From Staphylococcus taiwanensis (GTDB lineage: Bacteria > Bacillota > Bacilli > Staphylococcales > Staphylococcaceae): DNA of 64,000 nt. The position numbers were made by a program, and so were the translations under genes. The first letter of the stretch is position 1. Each line of letters starts with the position of its first letter. The notes under the pieces are model-generated. The model was not told the DNA's origin, did no database searches, and worked only from the letters and a program-made list of their open reading frames with translations. Below, in pieces: positions 57,663 through 64,000 of the stretch. The stretch lies in the NCBI GenBank assembly GCA_020544305.1, contig CP058667.1, forward strand, positions 682,001 to 746,000, in the 5' to 3' direction.

Positions 57663-57707
57663 AAAGTATCGGTACACGCATTAAGCGTGTTATCGATACT
57701 TTTTTTA
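57663..57707 (+). terminator. Terminator after the MFS exporter
   Basis: AAAGTATCGGTACACGC pairs with GCGTGTTATCGATACTTT; seven T follow. Confidence 0.9.
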
Positions 57708-57722
57708 TTGTTGTAAAAAGAA

Positions 57723-57747
57723 AAACCATACGCTATGCGTGTGGTTC
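57723..57747 (+). other. Left-end hairpin of an IS200-type element
   Basis: AACCATACGC-TAT-GCGTGTGG forms a short hairpin about 100 bases before the transposase start, the position at which IS200/IS605 elements carry their left-end recognition hairpin. Confidence 0.55.
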
Positions 57748-57845
57748 AGAAAAGGTTTTACCGTTATCTAAAAAAATGCATCTCTACGTGCTAGAATATA
57801 TATTGGTCAGCCAACCAAATATTCAACACGAGGAGATGCTATTTA

Positions 57846-58118
57846 ATGTCATCCGACACAAACAGTTTAGCACATACAAAATGGAATTGTAAGTATCCCA
57901 TAGTCTTTGCACCAAAATATAGAAGACAAGTGATATACGGAAAGATAAAAAGAGATATCGAAGTTATTGTACGTCAACTATGTGAAAGAAAAGGCGTAGA
58001 AATAATAGAAGCAGAAACATGTAAAGATCATATTCATATGTTAGTTAGTATTCCGCCTAAATTAGGCGTATCCTCATTTGTTGGATATTTAAAAGGTAAA
58101 AGTAGTTTAATAATTTGA
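57846..58118 (+). pseudogene. tnpA: Truncated IS200-type Y1 transposase (TnpA)
   Basis: The first 90 residues of an IS200/IS605 single-strand transposase, which is normally about 150 residues. TKWNCKYPIVFAPKYRRQVIYG and the HUH metal motif CKDHIHMLVSIPP are intact, but the frame stops after KGKSSLII. At this point complete relatives read on as ...IFD, and a one-base loss in ATTTGAT explains the shift; past it similarity is lost and no catalytic Tyr domain or right end is found before the STAR-like repeat at about 58.16 kb. An AGGAGAT site precedes the ATG. A dead remnant. Confidence 0.88.
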
Positions 58119-58164
58119 TATTAAAGAATAATAAACGGTGAATATTACTATTTATGTAAAAGGC

Positions 58165-58395
58165 TACATTGCAATTTCGCAATAGCTGACTGAGCTGAGA
58201 AGGCGCTTTAAATTAAGCTTTTCTCAGTTCTAGTCATCCTTGCGGGCGGGGCCCCAACAAAGAGAATTTCATAAAGAAATTTTACAAGCTAAGCAGGTTG
58301 GGGTTCGGTGCCCCAGCAAAGAGAATTTCACTATGAAATTCTACAAGCAAAACAAGCTGGGGATGCGACGAATTCAGAAGTATTCTGTCCCATCT
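58165..58395. repeat. STAR-like intergenic repeat element, copy C
   Basis: A flank (GCAATAGCTGACTGAGCTGAG ... TTTTCTCAGTTCTAGTCATCC) is followed by two 59-base units in the orientation opposite to copy A. The signatures are GGGGCCCCAACAAA (58248-58261, intact) and GGTGCCCCAGCAAA (58307-58320, degenerate). It abuts the IS200 remnant and ends near ATTCTGTCCCATC, which can terminate the minus-strand gene at 58405. Confidence 0.85.
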
Positions 58396-58404
58396 TTTTA
58401 GTAG

Positions 58405-59049
58405 TTATTTTTGAAGACGATTTGCACGACGATTGCGGAAAAAGAAACTGATAATTAATAATGCAAGACTACATACTAATAAAATTAAGGCATTATGAAT
58501 GGCATCGGCTTCACTAATAATTTGGTTTGGTGAAATATGAAGAGAATAACTTTGTAATTTGTTAGATATACGTTGACCTATCGTTTGAATTGCATATCCA
58601 AAATATAAAGACATAATCAGCATAATTGTTAGTACAATAAAATTTAGAATTTTTAACAATGTACGATTAAATATAATTGTAATGACTGTGATGATTAAAC
58701 TAATGATTATAAGCGTAAAGAAAGTATTAAACACGAACACTAATCGATTTGAAATATCTTCTAAATTCGCTAGTTGGCTTAAATTTATATTTAGAGCACC
58801 AATTTGTGTAACCATGTTTTGAAAATTTTTAATTTGTTCATAATTAATAGGTTGATTTGCAAAAACCAAATTGAAAATAGGTTGTTTATACATACTATAT
58901 CCAGTGATACCTACTAATATAAGTATAATAAATTGAATGACTAAACTTATCCAAGATCTACGTTTTTTACCTTTACGTTGTGAACGAACAAATTGATTGT
59001 CATTATTAGGACGGTTATGCGTATATTGAGTTTTCTCAATTTCTGTCAT
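58405..59049 (-). CDS. Membrane protein of unknown function, four helices
   Basis: 214 residues from ATG 59049 with AAAGGAG upstream (an upstream ATG at 59076 is less likely). A basic cytoplasmic N-terminus (RKGKKRRSW) is followed by membrane segments at about 34-53, 104-126, 132-152 and 186-204; the first loop (about 50 residues) is outside. I recognise no family. Conserved in position between the efflux genes and the esterase-like gene in S. aureus, as I recall. No adjacent partner in an operon. Confidence 0.75.
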   Translation of the reverse strand: MTEIEKTQYTHNRPNNDNQFVRSQRKGKKRRSWISLVIQFIILILVGITGYSMYKQPIFNLVFANQPINYEQIKNFQNMVTQIGALNINLSQLANLEDISNRLVFVFNTFFTLIIISLIITVITIIFNRTLLKILNFIVLTIMLIMSLYFGYAIQTIGQRISNKLQSYSLHISPNQIISEADAIHNALILLVCSLALLIISFFFRNRRANRLQK

Positions 59050-59246
59050 TTTTCTAACTCCTTTGCTGTTATTCATTTGTTTTCTATGTTTGTCTAATTT
59101 ATACTGAATTTAATATAAAGCTATTAATATTAAATAGTTGTGAAACATTGAATTAAAAAACATTGTCTCCATTATATCGCTTTTTATAAGTTATGTAATA
59201 ATGTTTAAGAAATTTATTAATAATATATAAGGTGGGTTAGCATTTT

Positions 59247-60146
59247 ATGAGATCACATATGGTAAATCGAATTATTAATCGATACTTACTACATAATCGC
59301 TCAATTTTATTTGATACAGACGCTGACTTTGATAAATTTATGGAAAAACGTAAAGATATCAACCGAGCAAAACATAAACAACCTTCAAGTTTAAATGTTA
59401 AATCAAATCTGGATAAGTTATCATTGGATGATATGCAAGTGTTTCGATTTAATTTCCGCCACGAAACGAAAAAGAAAATCTTATACATCCATGGGGGATA
59501 TAATACATTACAACCATCACCATTCCATTGGAGATTTATGGATAAATTAGCGCTTAGCACCCTTTATGAGGTTGTATTACCCATTTATCCTAAGACTCCT
59601 GAATACCATATTGAAGACACCTTTAAAGCGATAGATGCTGTTTATCATTCTTTATTAGAGGAAGTAGATGCTCAACATATCGTAATTATGGGAGATGGAA
59701 CTGGCGGTGCATTAGCATTAAGTTATGTGCAACAGTTGAAAGCACAAGACCAAACATTACCAAGTAAACTCTATTTAATTTCGCCTATGCTAGATGCCAC
59801 AATGACTAATCCTGAGATAACGGAAGATTTAATCAATAAAGACCGCTTTGTCAATATTGATGGATTACAACGCATTTATAGTCAATGGAGTAATGGCGAT
59901 GCATTAGCAAACCCAAGCATTTCACCGCTTTATGGAGAAGTTCAAGGATTACCACCAGTTATCATGTTTGGTGGAGGTAGAGAAATTTATTATCCAGATA
60001 TGCAACGTTTTGCATTTAATTTGGAAAAAGAAAATCAACCCATTCAATTCCATGAATATCCTAAAATGTTCCATGATTTTCCTTTATTCCCCATTCGTGA
60101 GTCACATAAAGTAGTGAAACAAATTACAAATACAATTGATGAATAA
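59247..60146 (+). CDS. Alpha/beta-hydrolase, esterase-like, nucleophile missing
   Basis: 299-residue protein of the hormone-sensitive-lipase-like fold: the oxyanion segment YIHGGYN at residues 80-86, and the nucleophile-elbow region IVIMGDGTGGALALSY at 145-160. In active members the elbow reads GDSAGG; here it is GDGTGG, with Gly151 where the catalytic Ser should be. A candidate acid (REIYYPD) and histidine (MFHDFP) remain. So it is either inactive as an esterase or uses another mechanism. A GGTGGG site precedes the ATG. Monocistronic. Confidence 0.8.
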   Translation: MRSHMVNRIINRYLLHNRSILFDTDADFDKFMEKRKDINRAKHKQPSSLNVKSNLDKLSLDDMQVFRFNFRHETKKKILYIHGGYNTLQPSPFHWRFMDKLALSTLYEVVLPIYPKTPEYHIEDTFKAIDAVYHSLLEEVDAQHIVIMGDGTGGALALSYVQQLKAQDQTLPSKLYLISPMLDATMTNPEITEDLINKDRFVNIDGLQRIYSQWSNGDALANPSISPLYGEVQGLPPVIMFGGGREIYYPDMQRFAFNLEKENQPIQFHEYPKMFHDFPLFPIRESHKVVKQITNTIDE

Positions 60147-60175
60147 AACTAATGTATTAGGTTATGAGAAATATC

Positions 60176-60214
60176 AAAGAAGCGGAGTCAGAATTAATCT
60201 GATTCCGCTTCTTT
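60176..60214. terminator. Bidirectional terminator
   Basis: AAAGAAGCGGAGTCAGA pairs with TCTGATTCCGCTTCTTT. The right arm includes the last codons of the minus-strand gene at 60194. Confidence 0.85.
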
Positions 60215-60607
60215 AATAATAGAAATAACTTGTGACACAATATAAGATTCGCCTAGATTATGATAATGATTGTCCAACTCTTCCGCAAGTTTATATTGTG
60301 ATTCATCGTTATGATGCAAAGACGTAGTTAGGTTAGTTTGATTCTCCGTTAATTGTCTTTGGTAATTTTGTAATTCATGAATTAATTTTTCATCATCTTG
60401 ATAATCTGTTATTAATTTTTGACAAGCTTCAATGGCTTGTTTTTGACCTTGATAATAACTAATATTAAAAGCTCTTTTCAAAAGTTCTTGGCTAGGGCCA
60501 TTCATAAATAATTGTTTTGATGCGTTTATATCGATTAAATGAACTTTTAACGCATCATTTAAATCATATAATCGTTCTAATAACTTATCTCTCAGTATCA
60601 ATGTCAT
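60194..60607 (-). CDS. Helical protein of unknown function
   Basis: 137-residue hydrophilic protein predicted to be mostly helical: LRDKLLERLYDLNDALKVHLIDINASKQLF, then a Q/H-rich coiled segment (HELQNYQRQLTENQTNLTTSLHHNDESQYKLAEEL). I do not recognise the family with confidence; the spacing resembles YlbF/YmcA proteins only loosely. It begins four bases after the stop of the thioesterase gene, so the two are cotranscribed. No cysteines except C62. Confidence 0.7.
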   Translation of the reverse strand: MTLILRDKLLERLYDLNDALKVHLIDINASKQLFMNGPSQELLKRAFNISYYQGQKQAIEACQKLITDYQDDEKLIHELQNYQRQLTENQTNLTTSLHHNDESQYKLAEELDNHYHNLGESYIVSQVISIIKEAESD

Positions 60608-60610
60608 GAC

Positions 60611-61090
60611 TTATTTCTCCTTCTTTTTAGGAATACCAATTTGATGTCCTAATTGTTTCGGCCAATCCACGTGACCTTGTTGTTTGTAATAATTAACGAT
60701 ATTTGTCATATATTGATCAGGAAAAGGTGCTGAACGACGATTACGAGCATCAATGCCCATCATCATGACTTCATTTGTAGCAACTAACGTCATTTCCTCA
60801 TTGTAAAGCAATAAAAAGAAGTGCACTCTTTTGTAATCATAATCATATATGTGTACGTCTATGTGATACTTTGTATTTAATGTTAATTCAGATAAATAAG
60901 TGGTATGTTCTTCTAGTGTAAACATTGTGTAATTAAGCGTTTTACGTTCTTCTAAGGAAAGACCGTGGCAATAGTTAAATTCATTCACGGCTTCGCTAAA
61001 TACCGAATTATAATCTGCATCATGCATGTGATAGTTGTGATCAATTTGAGAAGACGAAACAACTTTATTTACTTTAAATGGATATGTCAT
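60611..61090 (-). CDS. Hot-dog fold acyl-CoA thioesterase-like protein
   Basis: 159-residue protein of the 4HBT/YbgC class: SSSQIDHNYHMHDADYNSVFSEAVNEF contains the asparagine/aspartate helix entry typical of the active site, followed by the strand pairs YHIDVHIYDYDYKRVHFFLLLYNEEMTLVATNEVMMMGID. Similar proteins hydrolyse short acyl-CoAs, including carnitine or betaine CoA esters; substrate unknown here. First gene of a two-gene unit with the helical protein downstream. Start ATG has GGGGGA upstream. Confidence 0.82.
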   Translation of the reverse strand: MTYPFKVNKVVSSSQIDHNYHMHDADYNSVFSEAVNEFNYCHGLSLEERKTLNYTMFTLEEHTTYLSELTLNTKYHIDVHIYDYDYKRVHFFLLLYNEEMTLVATNEVMMMGIDARNRRSAPFPDQYMTNIVNYYKQQGHVDWPKQLGHQIGIPKKKEK

Positions 61091-61208
61091 ATGATATCCC
61101 CCTCTTTTTGTTTATAAAATCATTTTACTAAATTAAAATAACGCATACACAGTATTTAATTCATGGTAGAATGAAAGACGTACGGTTATGTAGGAGGTAA
61201 ACTTAACG

Positions 61209-62156
61209 ATGACAATGACAATTCGATATCAAACTGCCAATCAATCATTGACTCAAGTAGACAACGTTAAGCATATTCCAGAAGATGCAACAGTTGTATG
61301 GTTTGATTTTGAGAATGCGTCACAAGAAGAAAATGATTATTTAATCAGTAATTTTGATTTCAACTATTTAGAATTAGAAGATGCTATTACTGGCGTTCCT
61401 CGAGTAAAATATAAGTCATATAAATCTTATCAATATTTAGTATTTCATAGTTTGTTCAAAGATGACTTTTCACCCATGGCATTTAATGTTTTTCTTAATG
61501 ATAAAGTGCTTGTTACTTATCATCATAGACATTTTGAATCTTTAAATGAAGTCGTCAAAATGAATTCAAAACAGCTCGATCCGGAACTTGATTGCGCAGA
61601 TATTGTGATACATATTTTAGATATGATGGTTGATAAATACTTTGATTTTGTCTATACAATAGAAGATAAAACATACAATTTTGAAGATGCACATGTGGAT
61701 GATACACAGAGCAAGAAAATTATGGACAATGTCTTCCAAATTAAATCTGATTTAATCAAAATTAAACGGGTATTATTCCCTATGCAAGAACTGGTGAATA
61801 CAATCAAAACAGAAGGTAATTTAATTGTAGACAGTAAACACTCTATGTATATCCAACATATTGATGACCATTTGATTAAACAGAATAACATTATTCGAAC
61901 ATGTCAAGAAATGGCTAATGAAATTAGGGAGAACTTTGAATCTTATTCTTCTTTTAGAATGAACAGTATAATGCAAGTACTTACACTTGTATCCGTTATC
62001 TTTTCTCCTTTAACATTCATCGCTGGTGTCTATGGTATGAACTTTGAATATATGCCTGAGTTGAAATGGCATTATAGTTACCCGGTATGTATGCTTATTA
62101 TGTTAATAATAACAATTTGGTTAATTATCTTTTTCAAAAGAAAAAAATGGTTCTAA
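61209..62156 (+). CDS. CorA-family magnesium/cobalt channel (second copy)
   Basis: 315-residue divalent cation channel with an N-terminal acidic domain, a long helix region (residues about 150-250) and two C-terminal membrane helices; the pore motif YGMNFEYMPEL follows the first (about residue 279), and the tail is basic (FFKRKKWF). It differs strongly from the first copy at 20772, so the two are not recent duplicates. GTAGGAGG precedes the ATG. Single gene, 44 bases before fni in the same direction, with no terminator between, so cotranscription is possible. Confidence 0.92.
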   Translation: MTMTIRYQTANQSLTQVDNVKHIPEDATVVWFDFENASQEENDYLISNFDFNYLELEDAITGVPRVKYKSYKSYQYLVFHSLFKDDFSPMAFNVFLNDKVLVTYHHRHFESLNEVVKMNSKQLDPELDCADIVIHILDMMVDKYFDFVYTIEDKTYNFEDAHVDDTQSKKIMDNVFQIKSDLIKIKRVLFPMQELVNTIKTEGNLIVDSKHSMYIQHIDDHLIKQNNIIRTCQEMANEIRENFESYSSFRMNSIMQVLTLVSVIFSPLTFIAGVYGMNFEYMPELKWHYSYPVCMLIMLIITIWLIIFFKRKKWF

Positions 62157-62200
62157 TATTTATAAATGAAAATTTAATTTAAGCAAAGGTAGGTACGATC

Positions 62201-63250
62201 ATGAGTGATTTTCAAAGAGAACAGAGGAAAAATGAACATGTTGAAATTGCGATGGCCCAACATGATGCGCCTCAATCAGACTTTGACCGTGTAAGATTTG
62301 TCCATCATTCAATTCCTAATATTGATGTTGAACAAGTAGATTTGACGAGTCATACATCACACTTTAATATGAAGTTTCCTTTATATATCAATGCTATGAC
62401 AGGGGGGAGCGAGTGGACGAAGCAAATCAATGAGAAACTCGCTGTTGTCGCACGTGAGACTGGTCTAGCAATGGCAGTAGGCTCAACACATGCTGCATTG
62501 AGAAATCCTAAAATGGCAGAGTCATTTAGCATCGCGCGTCAAACGAATCCAGAAGGTATTATCTTTAGTAATGTAGGCGCTGATGTTCCTGTAGATAAAG
62601 CGGTTGAAGCGGTTGATTTATTGGAAGCACAAGCGTTACAAATTCATGTAAACGCGCCTCAAGAGCTTGTTATGCCTGAGGGTAACCGTGAATTCTCAAC
62701 TTGGTTAGATAATGTAGCCGCTATCGTCCAACGTGTTGATGTTCCAGTCATCATTAAAGAAGTTGGCTTTGGTATGAGCAAAGAACTCTATAAAGACTTA
62801 ATTGACGTTGGTGTTAACTATGTTGATGTTAGTGGTAGAGGCGGTACGAATTTCGTTACTATTGAGAATGAACGTCGTTCAGATAAAGATATGGATTATT
62901 TAGCCAATTGGGGTCAATCAACAGTTGAATCATTACTTGAAAGTGCTGCATACCAGGATTCACTTAATGTGTTTGCTAGTGGTGGCGTACGTACACCTTT
63001 AGATGTCGTTAAGAGTATGGCACTTGGTGCTAAAGCAGTTGGTATGTCACGTCCATTTTTAAATCAAGTTGAAAAGGGTGGCATCACTCAAACAATTGAA
63101 TATGTTGAAACATTTATTGAACATATGAAAGCGATTATGACGATGTTAGATGCCAAAGATATTAATGAATTAAAACGTACAAAGCTCGTTTTTGACCAAA
63201 AATTAATGTCTTGGATTGAACAACGTAATCTAGATATTCATAGAGGATAA
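62201..63250 (+). CDS. fni: Isopentenyl-diphosphate delta-isomerase, type II
   Basis: 349-residue FMN and NADPH-dependent isomerase that interconverts IPP and DMAPP in the mevalonate pathway used by staphylococci. Typical segments: [29 protein letters not shown] (FMN site), [47 protein letters not shown] and [20 protein letters not shown]. Start ATG with AGGTAGG upstream. Confidence 0.96.
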   Translation: MSDFQREQRKNEHVEIAMAQHDAPQSDFDRVRFVHHSIPNIDVEQVDLTSHTSHFNMKFPLYINAMTGGSEWTKQINEKLAVVARETGLAMAVGSTHAALRNPKMAESFSIARQTNPEGIIFSNVGADVPVDKAVEAVDLLEAQALQIHVNAPQELVMPEGNREFSTWLDNVAAIVQRVDVPVIIKEVGFGMSKELYKDLIDVGVNYVDVSGRGGTNFVTIENERRSDKDMDYLANWGQSTVESLLESAAYQDSLNVFASGGVRTPLDVVKSMALGAKAVGMSRPFLNQVEKGGITQTIEYVETFIEHMKAIMTMLDAKDINELKRTKLVFDQKLMSWIEQRNLDIHRG

Positions 63251-63257
63251 AAAATTT

Positions 63258-63304
63258 AGCGTAGTACAAGAGGGAGTTTTAACCTCTGTGTACTACGCTT
63301 TTTA
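63258..63304. terminator. Bidirectional terminator between fni and gltS
   Basis: AGCGTAGTAC and GTACTACGCT arms with T-rich ends between converging genes. Confidence 0.88.
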
Positions 63305-63314
63305 ATATCATGTA

Positions 63315-64000
63315 TTAACTACCAAATATATTCATAAAGCCCATAACAATTGGTACGCCAGCTAAATCGATTAAGAAAGCACCAACGATAGGGACAACTA
63401 AGTATGACTTGGGTGAGCTACCATATTTTTTTGTTATAACATCTAAATTCGCCATAGCATTTGGTGTAGCACCTAAACCATGACCAATAAATCCACCGGC
63501 CATTACAGCGGCATCGTAATCTTTACCAAGCACTCTGAACAGTATAAAGAATGCAAATAAAGAGATAAATACAACTTGGACTAAAACAATGATAATCAGT
63601 GGCAGTGCGAGTGAGTACACTTGTGTAAGTTGAATACTCATTAACGCAAGTGATAAGAATAGGCCTAACGCAATGTCGCCGATTTGATCATTCAGTTTTA
63701 AATCAATAAGTTGTAAATTACCATATTCTGAAATATTGCGAATTGCTACGGCAACAAACATAGAACCTACATACATTGGTAAACTTTGGCCAGTTAAATT
63801 AGAAAATTGATCGCCAATAAATGTACCAACCGACATACATAATGCGATGATTGTTAGTTGTATAAAGAATACTTGTGTTGGCTTATATTTTTCGTGTAAA
63901 GCTTGGTTGGGCTCAACTTCACTATAGTCTCTAAATGAGTCATCGCTATTTTCAGGTTTTAAATTATAGCGTTTTATAAGTGCTTTAACTAATGGGCCAC
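63315..64000 (-). CDS. gltS: Sodium/glutamate symporter GltS, 5' part beyond the window
   Basis: C-terminal ~228 residues of a GltS-type carrier; the frame is open through the right edge (reading ...PLVKALIKRYNLKPENSDD... into FFIQLTIIALCMSVGTFIG), so the ATG at 63836 is internal. GMN-like and glycine-rich segments of GltS are seen: DYDAAVMAGGFIGHGLGATPNAMANLDVITKKYG, the re-entrant signature, and the final VVPIVGAFLIDLAGVPIVMGFMNIFG. Full-length relatives have about 400 residues. It differs from gltT, which belongs to another family. Confidence 0.93.
   Translation of the reverse strand, partial: GPLVKALIKRYNLKPENSDDSFRDYSEVEPNQALHEKYKPTQVFFIQLTIIALCMSVGTFIGDQFSNLTGQSLPMYVGSMFVAVAIRNISEYGNLQLIDLKLNDQIGDIALGLFLSLALMSIQLTQVYSLALPLIIIVLVQVVFISLFAFFILFRVLGKDYDAAVMAGGFIGHGLGATPNAMANLDVITKKYGSSPKSYLVVPIVGAFLIDLAGVPIVMGFMNIFGS

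Overview
The window is low-GC Firmicute chromosome that reads as genus Staphylococcus. The gene set and order (nar-nreABC-narT, sarZ, gltT, rsp, a ScrA-type PTS gene, lctP, mqo, hssRS-hrtBA, tcaRAB, fni, gltS) match the S. aureus sarZ-nar-tca neighbourhood as I remember it. Several proteins (NarG, NreB, MepA, Mqo, HssS) differ from the S. aureus sequences I recall at many positions, and the mepRA-like and fepABC-tatAC blocks sit here rather than elsewhere on the chromosome. It is therefore probably a relative of S. aureus; I cannot name the species. Most of it is ordinary core genome. The only clear mobile-element trace is a broken IS200-type transposase at 57.8 kb, plus copies of a staphylococcal intergenic repeat (STAR-like).

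Layout. 0-11.2 kb: anaerobic nitrate respiration: a siroheme methyltransferase (cut by the left edge), narGHJI, the oxygen/nitrate sensing system nreABC and the transporter narT. narG and narT share a matching promoter architecture. 11.3-19.1 kb: small heat-shock protein, the redox regulator sarZ, gltT, small proteins, the large AraC-type regulator rsp, and a 0.93-kb non-coding region that probably encodes the long regulatory RNA SSR42. 19.2-26 kb: PTS permease, CorA, a TetR/YhgE-like pair, and a MepR/MepA-like regulator and MATE pump with palindromic operators. 26-37.5 kb: a CopC-CopD/YcnI copper pair, STAR repeats, then an iron block in which iruO, fepABC and tatAC each have a Fur-box palindrome upstream.

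37.5-45.4 kb: a TagF-like transferase, lactate permease with two Rex operators, a GT4 glycosyltransferase, malate:quinone oxidoreductase, and a LytTR/DUF3021 pair. 45.4-49.5 kb: heme sensing and efflux, hssRS divergent from hrtBA, with the HssR direct repeat between them. 49.5-57.7 kb: DUF218 protein, tcaR-tcaA-tcaB, and a TetR/HlyD/MFS efflux set whose MFS protein has a tandem-repeat N-terminal extension. 57.7-64 kb: IS200 remnant, repeat element, membrane protein, an esterase-like protein without the usual nucleophile, thioesterase, a second CorA, fni, and gltS cut by the right edge.

Many starts are GTG or TTG. I moved several starts downstream to a codon preceded by a good Shine-Dalgarno sequence, and say so in each entry. 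Most genes end in strong hairpins, many shared by convergent neighbours. No tRNA, rRNA or CRISPR was seen.
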